A stretch of 64,000 nt of DNA from Neisseriaceae bacterium (GTDB taxonomy: Bacteria; Pseudomonadota; Gammaproteobacteria; Burkholderiales; Neisseriaceae): positions 124,001 to 188,000 of the forward strand of contig JAGOQM010000001.1 in NCBI GenBank assembly GCA_017991555.1. Direction: 5' to 3'. Shown here piece after piece: positions 39,939 through 49,062 of the stretch. Below the pieces are notes generated by a model, which was not told the origin of the DNA, ran no database searches, and worked only from the letters and a program-made list of their open reading frames with translations. Made by a program: the position numbers and the translations under genes. The stretch's first letter is position 1, and every line of letters starts with the position of its first letter.

Positions 39939-40410
39939 ATTTCCCACCACGCAGGCGATTCGCTTTTTAAAACAGCATCAAATTGACTACCAGCCATTTT
40001 TGTACGATTACGAAGCGCATGGCGGCACCGCCCATTCGGCCGCCTGCTTGGGCGCCGATGAACACTTGGTGATCAAAACCATTGTGTTGCAAACAGAGGC
40101 CAAGCAAGGCCTAGTGGTGTTGATGCACGGCGACAAGCACATTTCTACCCGCCAGTTGGCGCGTGACCTTGGTTTGAAATACATCGAGCCAGCGGCGCCC
40201 GAGCAGGCGAACAAATGGAGTGGTTACATGGTCGGCGGCACCAGCCCGTTTGGCTTAAAAACGGCGCTGCCGGTGTATGCTGAAGCCAGTATTTTTGCGT
40301 TGCCTGCGTTTTACATCAACGGCGGCAAGCGCGGTTTTTTGATTAAAACCACGCCGGCGGCGCTACAGGCCTTAGAGGCCCAGCCGGTGTCAGTGGCGGT
40401 TGATGCTTAA
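39925..40410 (+). CDS. ybaK: Cys-tRNA(Pro)/Cys-tRNA(Cys) deacylase YbaK family
   Basis: This 161-aa editing enzyme hydrolyses mischarged Cys-tRNA(Pro). The start is ATG 39925 (MAKDKFPTTQAIRFL), preceded by AGAGGA and overlapping the upstream transferase gene by 14 nt; a longer open frame from 39838 is not needed. Family motifs are YDYEAHGGTAHSAACLGAD, IKTIVLQ, VVLMHGDKHISTRQLARDLG, the central GYMVGGTSPFG, and FYINGGKRGFLI. It is followed by a strong terminator. Confidence 0.93.
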   Translation: MAKDKFPTTQAIRFLKQHQIDYQPFLYDYEAHGGTAHSAACLGADEHLVIKTIVLQTEAKQGLVVLMHGDKHISTRQLARDLGLKYIEPAAPEQANKWSGYMVGGTSPFGLKTALPVYAEASIFALPAFYINGGKRGFLIKTTPAALQALEAQPVSVAVDA

Positions 40411-40432
40411 TAGGCTGATAAAATAGACTGAT

Positions 40433-40471
40433 AAAAAAACACCCGTTCTGGTTCAGAGCGGGTGTTTTTTT
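40433..40471. terminator. Bidirectional terminator after ybaK
   Basis: AAAAACACCCG pairs with CGGGTGTTTTT over a 13-nt loop with A and T runs on both sides. It is convergent with the DUF456 gene. Confidence 0.9.
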
Positions 40472-40495
40472 GGTTGGATAAAAGGGGCGGCTGGG

Positions 40496-40987
40496 TTAAG
40501 AGAATAGGGCGAACAGATAGTTGCCGGCCACGATGGCCACAATGGCGAGGCCACAGCCAATCTTGGCCATGACGCCAATGATGAAGCCAACAAAGGTGCC
40601 CATGCCCACTTTGCCCGCGGTTAATAGTGAGCGCTTGTCCATAAATTCACCAATGGCCGCGCCAACTAGAGGGCCAAAGATCATCCCGAAAATACCGAAG
40701 AAAATGCCCAGAACGCCGCCAATAAAGGCACCCCAGAGCGCCTTTTTACTGGCGCCGGTGGCCTTCGCGCCGGCCAGGCCGGCCACAAAGTCGAGGGCCA
40801 TGCCAAAAGCAGTAATGATGCCGATCGCCCAAAGTGAGCCAGAGCCAATGATGAGGTAGTCACTTTGGTAGGCCAGGGCCCAAACGCCGCCAAACATCAG
40901 CGGTAGGCCAGGGATGGCCGGGTGGATGGTGCCGAGTAGGCCGGCAACCAATAAGATAATGCCTAAGCAAACCAATAAAATGTCCAT
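40496..40987 (-). CDS. DUF456-family membrane protein
   Basis: This 163-aa protein consists almost entirely of four to five hydrophobic segments rich in Gly and Ala. The DUF456 pattern is GLLGTIHPAIPGLPLMFGGVWALA near the N-terminus and GAFIGGVLGIFFGIFGMIFGPLVGAAIGEF in the middle. The function of the family is unknown. An AAAGG ribosome site precedes the ATG. It is a monocistronic gene divergent from nth. Confidence 0.88.
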   Translation of the reverse strand: MDILLVCLGIILLVAGLLGTIHPAIPGLPLMFGGVWALAYQSDYLIIGSGSLWAIGIITAFGMALDFVAGLAGAKATGASKKALWGAFIGGVLGIFFGIFGMIFGPLVGAAIGEFMDKRSLLTAGKVGMGTFVGFIIGVMAKIGCGLAIVAIVAGNYLFALFS

Positions 40988-41180
40988 GTGCTGCCTTTTT
41001 GTGAGTGTGAGTGTAAGATAAGGTTAAACGTCTTTTTTTAAAGAGAGATGTATCAAAGTTTATGTATTCTGGTAAGATGGCGACAGTTTTGAAAAGGTTC
41101 CATCAATGGTGGCTAGGGCTTGTAATTCAGGGCTTTGCCCCTATTTAATAGAGTCAGGGAATGGCTGGGTTTAATGGCTT

Positions 41181-41816
41181 ATGAATAAACAGAAAAGACA
41201 CGAAATTTTTTCGCGTTGGCGCGAAGCCAATCCGAAACCAAAGACCGAATTAAATTACAATAGCGACTTTGAGCTGTTGATTTCAGTGCTGCTGTCGGCT
41301 CAGGCAACCGACGTGTCGGTCAACAAAGCCACTGGGCCACTGTATGCGGTGGCGAATACGCCCGAAGCCATTTTGGATTTAGGCCTGGATGCCTTGGTCG
41401 ACTACATCAAAACCATTGGCCTGTATAAAACCAAGGCCAAGCATGTGATGCAAACCTGTCATGATCTGGTGTTTAAGTTCGACAGTCAGGTGCCGCGCAA
41501 TCGGGCCGACTTAGAGAGCCTACCAGGGGTGGGCAGAAAAACCGCCAACGTGGTGTTGAATACCGCCTTTGGCGAACCGGTGATGGCAGTGGACACGCAT
41601 ATTTTCCGTGTGGCCAACCGGACGCGTCTGGCGCCCGGTAAAGACGTGCGCGAAGTCGAGGCCAATTTAATGAAATTTGTGCCAAAAGAATTTCTGGTGG
41701 ATGCCCATCATTGGCTGATTTTGCATGGGCGCTACGTGTGTCAGGCAAGAAAACCCAAGTGTGAGCAGTGCATGATTGCCGATTTGTGTGAATATCCCGC
41801 AAAGTTAGTGGCTTAA
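41181..41816 (+). CDS. nth: Endonuclease III (DNA glycosylase/AP lyase)
   Basis: This 211-aa base-excision-repair enzyme removes oxidised pyrimidines. The helix-hairpin-helix LPGVGRKTANVVLN carries the catalytic Lys, and VDTHIFRVANR the catalytic Asp. The C-terminal [4Fe-4S] ligands CQARKPKCEQCMIADLC show the expected C-x6-C-x2-C-x5-C spacing. It is nearly the same length as the E. coli enzyme. It stands alone with its own upstream region. Confidence 0.97.
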   Translation: MNKQKRHEIFSRWREANPKPKTELNYNSDFELLISVLLSAQATDVSVNKATGPLYAVANTPEAILDLGLDALVDYIKTIGLYKTKAKHVMQTCHDLVFKFDSQVPRNRADLESLPGVGRKTANVVLNTAFGEPVMAVDTHIFRVANRTRLAPGKDVREVEANLMKFVPKEFLVDAHHWLILHGRYVCQARKPKCEQCMIADLCEYPAKLVA

Positions 41817-41908
41817 TCGTAGAAAAAGCCGGCTGTGATTGATACAGCAGCGTTAAGTTTCTATACAATGTAACATTAAGAGATTAATGAGATTATAAAG
41901 GATTACGT

Positions 41909-43405
41909 GTGAAAGCGACGACAAAACTATCTACGCTGTTGATCACAGCAGCGGTATTATCTTTAAGTGGTTGTGGTAAAGAAGACGGTTGGTTTTCCGG
42001 TAAATCCGATAAAGGCTTTGTTCAAGAAATTACGGCCGAACAAAGTGATGGCACCGTGGCCATGCTGTTGCCGGACTTTACCCAGCTGGTAGAGCGAGAA
42101 GGGCAAGCGGTGGTGAATATTCAAGCCATTCGTACCGTCAGCAATCCCAATGCCGGCCAGCCGGAAGTAAACCCCTTCCCAGAAGGCGACCCATTCTATG
42201 ATTTCTTTCGTCGCTTAATCCCAAACATGCCAGATGCGCCTACGGCTGAAGAAGACGCCATGAACTTCGGTTCAGGCTTCATCATCAGTAAGGACGGTTA
42301 TATTTTAACCAACACCCACGTGGTGTCAGGCAGTCAGCAAATTAAAGTGATGCTCAACGACAAGCGTGAGTATTCGGCTAAGCTGATTGGCCAAGACTTA
42401 CAGTCAGACGTGTCCCTGTTGAAAATCGAAGCCGAAGACCTACCGGTGGTGAGCATTGGCAACCCCGCTGAGCTTAAGGTGGGTGAATGGGTGGCGGCCA
42501 TTGGCGCCCCGTTTGGCTTTGACAACTCTGTTACTTCGGGCATTGTTTCGGCTAAGGGCCGTAGCCTGCCCAATGAAAACTACACGCCGTTTATTCAAAC
42601 CGACGTGGCGATTAACCCCGGTAACTCTGGCGGTCCCTTGTTTAACCTGAAGGGCCAAGTGATTGGCATTAACTCGCAAATTTACAGCCGCTCGGGTGGG
42701 TTTATGGGCATCTCGTTTGCGATTCCCATCGACATCGCCATGAACGTGGCCGAACAGATTAAAACCACCGGTAAGGTCCATCGCGGTCAGTTGGGTATCA
42801 TGGTGCAAGAAGTGTCTTACGACTTGGCCAAGTCTTTTGGTCTAGACAAACCGCGTGGTGCCCTGGTGGCCAAAGTGTTGCCAGACAGCGCCGCGGCTGC
42901 GGCCAAGCTAAAGGTGGGCGACATCATCTTGGGCGTGAACGAGCGCCAAATTGAGTCGTCTAGTGATTTACCTGTGATGGTGGGCATGATTCCGCCGGGT
43001 CAGAAAATTAAACTGATCATCTGGCGTGCGGGCAAGTCGGTAGAAACCACGGTGGTGCTGTCAGACAGCGCCAGTGCGGCTAACCCGCATACGGCCCAAA
43101 GCCCCGATGCCAAAGCGCAAGCCAGCGTGCCGTTTTCGATTGACGCCATCGGCTTAACCTTGTCCACCCTTACGGTCGAGCAAAAGCAACGCTTGGGTAC
43201 GGCCACGGGCGTGATCGTGACCAATGCTCAAGGCTGGGCTAGGTCAGCCGGACTCATGGAAGGCGACATTATCTTGCAGCTAGGCACGACCGAAGTCGAC
43301 ACCGAACAGCAAGTGCGCGCCGCCATCGAATCAGGCGACAATCCGCTGCCAGTGTTCATCCGTCGTGGCCCAAGCACGCTGTTCCTGCCGCTACGTACCA
43401 AATAA
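41909..43405 (+). CDS. degP: Lipid-anchored Do-family serine protease/chaperone (DegP/MucD)
   Basis: This 498-aa periplasmic quality-control protease begins at a GTG with AAAGGA upstream. The signal ends in a lipobox (LSGC, Cys22), so unlike E. coli DegP it is anchored, like its neisserial homologues. The trypsin-like triad is His in TNTHVVSG (about 137), Asp in SDVSLLKIE (about 167) and Ser in NPGNSGGPLF (about 240). Two PDZ domains follow, from about residue 290 (GQLGIMVQEVSYDLAKSFGL) and about 425 (ATGVIVTNAQGWARSAGL). TATACAAT upstream is a plausible -10 region; I see no sigma-E type promoter. Confidence 0.95.
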   Translation: MKATTKLSTLLITAAVLSLSGCGKEDGWFSGKSDKGFVQEITAEQSDGTVAMLLPDFTQLVEREGQAVVNIQAIRTVSNPNAGQPEVNPFPEGDPFYDFFRRLIPNMPDAPTAEEDAMNFGSGFIISKDGYILTNTHVVSGSQQIKVMLNDKREYSAKLIGQDLQSDVSLLKIEAEDLPVVSIGNPAELKVGEWVAAIGAPFGFDNSVTSGIVSAKGRSLPNENYTPFIQTDVAINPGNSGGPLFNLKGQVIGINSQIYSRSGGFMGISFAIPIDIAMNVAEQIKTTGKVHRGQLGIMVQEVSYDLAKSFGLDKPRGALVAKVLPDSAAAAAKLKVGDIILGVNERQIESSSDLPVMVGMIPPGQKIKLIIWRAGKSVETTVVLSDSASAANPHTAQSPDAKAQASVPFSIDAIGLTLSTLTVEQKQRLGTATGVIVTNAQGWARSAGLMEGDIILQLGTTEVDTEQQVRAAIESGDNPLPVFIRRGPSTLFLPLRTK

Positions 43406-43416
43406 TTCCCTCGACA

Positions 43417-43448
43417 GAGGCAGCCTTAGTGCTGCCTCATTTATTTTA
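43417..43448 (+). terminator. Terminator hairpin after degP
   Basis: GAGGCAGC (43417-43424) pairs with GCTGCCTC (43431-43438) over a 6-nt loop, then ATTTATTTT. The U-tract is interrupted, so read-through into nagZ is possible. Confidence 0.7.
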
Positions 43449-43461
43449 AGGTTTTTGTTCC

Positions 43462-44547
43462 ATGACACAACCACACCTTACGCGCGGCCCGATTATGGCC
43501 GATGTGGCTGGCTTTACCCTCACGCCAGAAGAAAAACAACGTTTGCTGAACCCCCATGTGGGCGGCGTGATCCTGTTTCGCCGTAACTTTGAGTCCGTGG
43601 CTCAGCTACGGGCCTTAACCGCTGAGATTCGTGCACTGCGCACGCCGGCTTTGGTGATTGCGGTCGACCACGAAGGCGGCCGCGTACAGCGTTTTATTGA
43701 TGGCTTTACCCGCCTGCCGGCGATGAACGTTTTGGGTCAGCTGTGGGATCAGCAGGGCGCGGCGGTGGCCAAGCAAACCGCCACCACGGTGGGCTGGGTG
43801 TTGGCCACCGAGCTGCGCGCGTGCGGCATCGACCTGTCGTTCACGCCAGTGTTGGATTTGGGCTGGGGCAACAATCAAGTGATTGGCAACCGCAGCTTTC
43901 ATGCCGATGCCAAAGTGGTGACGGAATTGGCTTTGGCCTTGCAGGCAGGGCTAAATCAAGGGGGGATGCGCAGCTGTGGTAAACATTTCCCCGGGCATGG
44001 CTTTGTGGAGGGCGATAGCCACCACGTTTTACCCGAAGACGAGCGTTCATTCGCCGACCTAATGGCGCAAGACATGGTGCCGTTTCAGCGCCTCAGCGGG
44101 GCGGGCATGGCGGCGGTGATGCCGGCACACGTGGTGTATCCTGCCGTGTGTGAAAAGCCAGCGGGCTTTTCTAAAAAATGGCTGCAAACCATTTTGCGTC
44201 AAGACTTAGGCTTTAACGGCGTTATTTTTTCCGATGATTTAACCATGGAAGGTGCCGTTAGCGAAGGCAACATTAGCCAGCGCGCGCAGGTGTCGTTTGC
44301 AGCGGGCTGTGACATTGTGCTGGTGTGCAACCGCCCCGACCTAGTGGATGAGCTGTTGCTTGATTTTGCCGAGCCAGAGAACGCCCAATTGGCCGAGCGT
44401 TGGGCCTATATGGCGGGCCAAGGCCAGCCAGCAGATTTTATCGACACGATGAGTACGCCTGCGTTTCAAGCGGCTCAGGCGCAGGTGTCGTCTTTAGCAA
44501 CGGCCAAAGATGTGGCCGGTGGCGTTAAAGTCGGTGAAATGTTTTAA
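43462..44547 (+). CDS. nagZ: Beta-N-acetylhexosaminidase NagZ
   Basis: This 361-aa cytoplasmic GH3 enzyme trims GlcNAc from anhydro-muropeptides in cell-wall recycling. Motifs are GGVILFRRNFES, VDHEGGRVQRF, KHFPGHGFVEGDSH, which includes the catalytic His loop, and the nucleophile Asp in IFSDDLTMEGA. The order matches proteobacterial NagZ, slightly longer than the ~340-aa norm. It is first gene of a tight same-strand run nagZ-thiL-pgpA-apaG-ABC. Together with the transglycosylase at 7727 it covers two steps of murein turnover. Confidence 0.95.
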   Translation: MTQPHLTRGPIMADVAGFTLTPEEKQRLLNPHVGGVILFRRNFESVAQLRALTAEIRALRTPALVIAVDHEGGRVQRFIDGFTRLPAMNVLGQLWDQQGAAVAKQTATTVGWVLATELRACGIDLSFTPVLDLGWGNNQVIGNRSFHADAKVVTELALALQAGLNQGGMRSCGKHFPGHGFVEGDSHHVLPEDERSFADLMAQDMVPFQRLSGAGMAAVMPAHVVYPAVCEKPAGFSKKWLQTILRQDLGFNGVIFSDDLTMEGAVSEGNISQRAQVSFAAGCDIVLVCNRPDLVDELLLDFAEPENAQLAERWAYMAGQGQPADFIDTMSTPAFQAAQAQVSSLATAKDVAGGVKVGEMF

Positions 44548-44563
44548 TCTTTAAAGAACGCAT

Positions 44564-45514
44564 ATGAACGAATTTGATTTCATTCGTCGCTACCTCAATC
44601 AAGCTCAGAAGGATTCTGAGCTGATTTTGTCTATTGGGGACGACGCGGCCATATTACGCCCCAATCCAGCCTATGATTTACACATCAGTGCCGACATGCT
44701 GGTTGAGAACCGTCATTTTTTTGCGGGGGTTGATCCCGCCGACCTAGCCCATAAAGCCTTGGCGGTGAATTTGTCGGACATGGCGGCAATGGGCGCCAAG
44801 CCTCGCTGGGTGTTGTTGAGCGTGGCCTTGCCCGAGTTGGATGCCGACTGGCTTAAGGCCTTTTGTGATCAGCTGTTTGCCTTGGCCAACGAGCACGGCG
44901 TGCAGCTGATCGGCGGCGACACCACGAAGGGCCCGCTCACCCTGAACGTGACCATCATTGGGCAAACCCCTAAAGGGCAAAGCCTGCGGCGCAGTCATGC
45001 CAAAGTGGGTGACGACGTCTGGGTGTCTGGCCAACTGGGTCTGGCGGCCTGTGCTTTACACCATCACTTTGGCCACGAGCGCCTGCCGGATGACGTGTTT
45101 GGCCTATTTGAACAAGCCCGCAATCGACCCACCGCCCGCGTGGCGCTCGGGCGGGCCCTGTTGCCGTATGCGCATGCCGCCCAAGACGTGTCCGATGGCC
45201 TGGCTCAGGATTTACAGCACATTTTAACCGCCTCAGGCGTGGGCGCCCGCATTGACGCCGATGCCGTGCCCACTCATGATTACATTCGCGCCTTACCCAA
45301 GCACTATGCCTACGCTTTGGCCGGCGGCGATGATTACGAGCTGTTGTTCACTGCGCCAACGGCCTGTCGGGTGGCGCTCATGGAAATCAGCAAACAAGTT
45401 GGCGTGCCCATCACCCAAATTGGCACCATTACCGCCGCAAAAGGCTTACAATTGGTGAATCAAGCGGGTGCGCCTATTTTACTTAACCAACATGGATTTG
45501 ATCATTTCTCATGA
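44564..45514 (+). CDS. thiL: Thiamine-monophosphate kinase
   Basis: This 316-aa enzyme phosphorylates thiamine phosphate to thiamine diphosphate. The PurM-like fold has SIGDDAAIL near the N-terminus, DLAHKALAVNLSDMAAMGAKPRWVLLSVALP, the nucleotide-binding LIGGDTTKGPLTLNVTIIG, and the C-terminal AGGDDYELLFTAP. It begins 16 nt after nagZ and its stop overlaps the pgpA start by 4 nt. Confidence 0.96.
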   Translation: MNEFDFIRRYLNQAQKDSELILSIGDDAAILRPNPAYDLHISADMLVENRHFFAGVDPADLAHKALAVNLSDMAAMGAKPRWVLLSVALPELDADWLKAFCDQLFALANEHGVQLIGGDTTKGPLTLNVTIIGQTPKGQSLRRSHAKVGDDVWVSGQLGLAACALHHHFGHERLPDDVFGLFEQARNRPTARVALGRALLPYAHAAQDVSDGLAQDLQHILTASGVGARIDADAVPTHDYIRALPKHYAYALAGGDDYELLFTAPTACRVALMEISKQVGVPITQIGTITAAKGLQLVNQAGAPILLNQHGFDHFS

Positions 45515-46005
45515 CCACAAAAAAACCGATTACCCCCACGTTTAAATGGTTGAAAGAAGACTATTTCTGCATGACCGCCTTTGGTTTTGGTGCCGGCTTA
45601 GCCCCCGTTGCACCGGGCACCTTCGGCACTTTACCGGCCTTGGTGATTGCCTATGTGTTATTCAGCCTAGGGATGTCGCCACTGGCGCTGTCTATTTTAT
45701 GCTGGCCCTTATTTTTAATCGGCATTCACATTTGCCAGCACGCCGAAGACAAGGTGGGCGTCAGCGATTATGGCGGCATCGTCTGGGACGAGATTGTGGC
45801 CATGCTGCTGATTTTGAGCACCGTGCCCTTTAGCTTTGGCTGGTGGTTGATCGCCTTTATTTTGTTCCGCCTGTTCGATGCCTTAAAGCCTTGGCCCATC
45901 AGCTACTTTAATGACAAGGTGCACGGTGGTTTTGGCATCATGCTGGACGACATTCTTGCCGCCATACCCTGTATTGTGATTCTGGGTATTCTTCAGTGGT
46001 TTTAA
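45511..46005 (+). CDS. pgpA: Phosphatidylglycerophosphatase A
   Basis: This 164-aa membrane lipid phosphatase dephosphorylates PGP to phosphatidylglycerol. The conserved N-terminal GFGAGLAPVAPGTFGTLPAL, central YGGIVWDEIVAML and C-terminal FRLFDALKPWPISYFNDKVHGGFGIMLDDILAAI are all present with the usual acidic residues. About four membrane segments. Overlap with thiL (ATGA) is the common arrangement in proteobacteria. Confidence 0.95.
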   Translation: MTTKKPITPTFKWLKEDYFCMTAFGFGAGLAPVAPGTFGTLPALVIAYVLFSLGMSPLALSILCWPLFLIGIHICQHAEDKVGVSDYGGIVWDEIVAMLLILSTVPFSFGWWLIAFILFRLFDALKPWPISYFNDKVHGGFGIMLDDILAAIPCIVILGILQWF

Positions 46006-46020
46006 TTTTTAGGAGCCGTT

Positions 46021-46401
46021 ATGTTTGAAGACGAACCTGACATTGTGGTGGAAGCAGAACCCGAGTATTTGCCTAACCGCAGCAACATCATGAACGACGT
46101 TTATGCGTTTAGCTACCACATCACCATCCGCAATGAAGGCGAAGAGCCTGCTATTTTACGCCGTCGCTATTGGTTAATCACCAATGCAAAGGGCGAAGTG
46201 CAGGAAGTGTCTGGCCCCGGCGTGGTGGGTGAAGAGCCGTTGCTGCTGCCAGGGGATGAGTTTGAATACACCAGTGGCGCGACCGTGACCACGCCGTGGG
46301 CCTCAATGGAAGGGCATTATGAGTTTGAACTCAGCGATGGCTCTTTCTTCAAAGTTGACATCCCCTTGTTTCATTTAAAAGCAGAGATTACCTTACAATA
46401 A
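46021..46401 (+). CDS. apaG: ApaG (CorD) domain protein
   Basis: This 126-aa immunoglobulin-like beta-sandwich protein shows the family pattern VYAFSYHITIRNEGEEPAILRRRYWLITNAKGEVQEVSGPGVVGEEPLLLPGDEFEYTSGA. The name reflects its link to ApaH operons and to Co/Mg efflux phenotypes; the molecular role is unsettled. TAGGAG stands before the ATG. It is 15 nt after pgpA and 1 nt before the ABC transporter gene. No apaH is next to it here. Confidence 0.95.
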   Translation: MFEDEPDIVVEAEPEYLPNRSNIMNDVYAFSYHITIRNEGEEPAILRRRYWLITNAKGEVQEVSGPGVVGEEPLLLPGDEFEYTSGATVTTPWASMEGHYEFELSDGSFFKVDIPLFHLKAEITLQ

Positions 46402-46402
46402 T

Positions 46403-48196
46403 ATGAGTCAAAAAAATAAAGTGTTATTGCCGACCGGCAAGGGCGGCGAGTGGGCCACGATAAAATCGCTGCTGCCGTTTGTGTGGCAGTTTAAATGGCG
46501 GGTCATGTTGGCCATTCTGTGCTTGGTCGCCGCCAAGGTGGCCAGCGTGACGCTGCCGTTATATCTGAAAGACATCGTTGACGAATTGAGCGTGACCAAT
46601 GTGGCCTTGGTGTTGCCGATTGGCGCGCTGATTGGCTATGGCGTGGCGCGCTTAAGCAGCAGTATTTTTGCCGAGATACGCGATGCGCTGTTTGCCCGAG
46701 TCACCAATGGTTCGATTAAAGAAGTCGCCACTCAGGTGTTCCAACACATTTTCACCTTGTCCATGCGCTTTCACCTCAAGCGCCAAACCGGTGGCGTGAC
46801 GCGAGACATTGAGCGCGGTACCAAGGGCATCGGCTTCTTGCTCAACTTCACCATTTTCAACATCTTGCCCACTTTATTAGAGTTGGTGATGGTGGCGGCA
46901 GTGCTGTTGTGGCGTTACGACCTTTGGTTTGCTTTGGTGACGATGAGCACCATCGGCATTTACATTGCCTTTACTCTGTTCATTACCGAAAAGCGCATGG
47001 CTTATCGTCGGCAAATGAACGAACTGGACAGTAAAGCGAATACCAAAGCCGTGGACGCCATGCTGAACTACGAAACGGTGAAGTATTTCAGCAACGAAGC
47101 CTATGAAGAAAATCGCTACAATGACAACATGAACAAATGGTTGCGCTCTGCGGTGCGCAATCAGGTGTCGTTAAACTTCTTGAATGCAGGCCAGGGCATC
47201 ATCATTGCCACAGGTATCACGCTCTTGCTGTGGCTGTCTGCCGAAGGCGTGGTCAAGGGTGAAATGAGCGTCGGTGATGTGGTGTTGGTGTCGGCCTACC
47301 TAACCCAGCTGTATGCGCCTCTGAACTTTTTAGGCTTTGTGTACCGCGAAATCAAGCATTCTTTGGCCGACATGGAACGCATGTTTGGGCTGTTCAAAGA
47401 AGGGCAGGAAATTTCAGACAAACCCGACGCCGCCACCCTCAAAACGCAGCAGGCCAAGATTACGTTCAAGCACGTTGATTTTGGTTACGAAGCCAATCGT
47501 CAAATATTGTACGACGTTAACTTTACCATCGACCCCGGTAAAACCCTTGCCGTAGTGGGGTCGTCAGGGGCCGGTAAATCAACGTTGTCGCGACTGTTAT
47601 TCCGTTTTTATGACGTGACCAACGGCGCTGTGTTGATTAACGACACCGACATCCGCGACGTGACCCAAACCAGCCTGCGTCAACACATCGGCATTGTGCC
47701 TCAGGATACGGTGCTGTTTAACGACACCATCAAATACAACATCGCCTACGGCCACCCAGGCGCCAGCGACCAAGAGATTGAGGACGTGGCCAAAGCCGCC
47801 AGCATTCACGACTTTATTGTGAGCCTGCCGGATGGGTACGACACCGAAGTGGGCGAACGCGGGCTGAAGCTGTCGGGCGGTGAGAAGCAGCGAGTGGCGA
47901 TTGCCCGAACCTTGCTGAAAAACCCCCCGATTTTGATTCTTGATGAAGCCACCAGCGCTTTGGACACCCGTACCGAACGGGCGATTCAAGAAGAGCTGGT
48001 GCAGGTGGCCAAAAACAGAACCACGCTGATTATTGCCCATAGGCTGTCGACCATCGTCGACGCCGATCAGATCATGGTGATGGATGGCGGTCAGGTGATC
48101 GAGCAGGGCACCCACCATGAGCTGTTGCGTTTAGATGGCCGCTATGCGCAGATGTGGGCCATGCAACAGGCCAGCGCAGAAGTCATCGAAGATTAA
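46403..48196 (+). CDS. ATM1/HMT1-type ABC transporter, permease-ATPase fusion
   Basis: This 597-aa half-transporter resembles bacterial Atm1 and mitochondrial ABCB7, which export glutathione-linked metal or sulfur compounds. The N-terminal motif LPFVWQFKWRVMLAILCLVAAKVASVTLPLYLKDIVDEL and the RTGGVTRDIERGTKGIGFLL-like segment (RQTGGVTRDIERGTKGIGF) are diagnostic. The ATPase has Walker A GSSGAGKST near residue 390, signature LSGGEKQRVAIART and Walker B ILILDEATSALD. It is last in the nagZ-thiL-pgpA-apaG run and ends at a strong terminator. Confidence 0.92.
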   Translation: MSQKNKVLLPTGKGGEWATIKSLLPFVWQFKWRVMLAILCLVAAKVASVTLPLYLKDIVDELSVTNVALVLPIGALIGYGVARLSSSIFAEIRDALFARVTNGSIKEVATQVFQHIFTLSMRFHLKRQTGGVTRDIERGTKGIGFLLNFTIFNILPTLLELVMVAAVLLWRYDLWFALVTMSTIGIYIAFTLFITEKRMAYRRQMNELDSKANTKAVDAMLNYETVKYFSNEAYEENRYNDNMNKWLRSAVRNQVSLNFLNAGQGIIIATGITLLLWLSAEGVVKGEMSVGDVVLVSAYLTQLYAPLNFLGFVYREIKHSLADMERMFGLFKEGQEISDKPDAATLKTQQAKITFKHVDFGYEANRQILYDVNFTIDPGKTLAVVGSSGAGKSTLSRLLFRFYDVTNGAVLINDTDIRDVTQTSLRQHIGIVPQDTVLFNDTIKYNIAYGHPGASDQEIEDVAKAASIHDFIVSLPDGYDTEVGERGLKLSGGEKQRVAIARTLLKNPPILILDEATSALDTRTERAIQEELVQVAKNRTTLIIAHRLSTIVDADQIMVMDGGQVIEQGTHHELLRLDGRYAQMWAMQQASAEVIED

Positions 48197-48218
48197 GCAA
48201 CCCATTAGTCAAAAAAAT

Positions 48219-48255
48219 AAACCCCCTTACGGCGCTGGCCTTAAGGGGGTTTTTA
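48219..48255. terminator. Bidirectional terminator
   Basis: AAACCCCCTTA pairs with TAAGGGGGTTT over a 12-nt loop, then T. It overlaps the stop of the convergent gene at 48253. Confidence 0.9.
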
Positions 48256-48822
48256 GCGTTTGGGTTCGGTCGCTTCTACTTGACGCTTAATGTTGCGCAG
48301 CAGCCGGCGGCGGATCAGGCCACTACCAGGTCGGATCATGAGCCAATACAGGCCGCACAGGATTTGGCTGCCTAAGTCAGGGCAGGCGATTCGGGTCTGG
48401 GTGGTGAGGCGAACCTCTGGCCTTATTGGATCGAGGCATTCCAACCGATAGCTCAGGACCAGTTTAGCCATGCCCTTTTGTTCAAAAGCATGAAAGGCTG
48501 CGGCAGTGCCAGGGCGAATCAGGCCAAAGCTAGGGCGCCAAAATTGGCCGATTAGGCCTAGGGCCAGTTCTTTATGATGGTCTTGGCCCAGAATGGTAAA
48601 GCTGTCGATGCCAAAAGGGGGTGCATCGTTGGGCTGGAGGCTGATTTTTTGCCAAAGCCGATCCGGCAATTGCCGCAGCGCCAGCATTTGCCGAATAAGG
48701 GGATCGTGCGTGGCCTGGTGAGTCAGAATGGCATTCATGATGCTGGCTTCAGAAGCATGAATGTGAATGCTGTGGGTTTCTTTAAATTGAAACTTGGGGG
48801 CGAAATGATCGATCAATGACAT
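48253..48822 (-). CDS. Hypothetical protein, possible START/SRPBCC-like fold
   Basis: This is a protein of about 189 aa if it starts at ATG 48822 (MSLIDHFAPKFQFKETHSIHI). The frame remains open upstream to 49035, but that part runs towards the repeat element and contains low-quality sequence, so I do not include it. The pattern of an opening HSIHIHASEASIMNAIL, a middle GFTILGQDHHKELALGLIGQFW and a late YRLECLDPIRPEVRLTTQTRIACPD resembles polyketide-cyclase-like lipid-binding domains. No specific function is known. The ribosome site is weak. Confidence 0.65.
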   Translation of the reverse strand: MSLIDHFAPKFQFKETHSIHIHASEASIMNAILTHQATHDPLIRQMLALRQLPDRLWQKISLQPNDAPPFGIDSFTILGQDHHKELALGLIGQFWRPSFGLIRPGTAAAFHAFEQKGMAKLVLSYRLECLDPIRPEVRLTTQTRIACPDLGSQILCGLYWLMIRPGSGLIRRRLLRNIKRQVEATEPKR

Positions 48823-49062
48823 GGTAACCAATGAACTCAAAAGCGATGCCCCATTATAGTAGGGTATTTGCTCTAAGGCCAGCTGGGTGGCCGTATCAGC
48901 ACCAGTAGCATATTCAACCACCGTAACCATGGTTTGACGGCGGGTTTTGCTAAGATGGCAAGACTGTTTCAGGTGCGTTAACCGCGTCGCCAAGCAGCGT
49001 AGAGTGGATCGTGACCCACGTGGCTTTGGCCTCACTTCCCAGTAGCGTGGGTAGGTACCACA
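48823..49062. other. Upstream region next to element copy 4
   Basis: No gene I trust lies here. A TAACCATGGTTT palindrome at about 48924-48935 resembles the element's outer end. AGCGTAGAGTGG, then GTGACCCACG, around 48995-49020 resembles the motif found beside copy 3 (about 25040-25062). Confidence 0.4.

Noticed and set aside
48823..49035. N-terminal extension of the hypothetical gene at 48253
   Set aside because: The extra codons run towards the repeat element and have biased composition; the conserved-looking protein begins at 48822.
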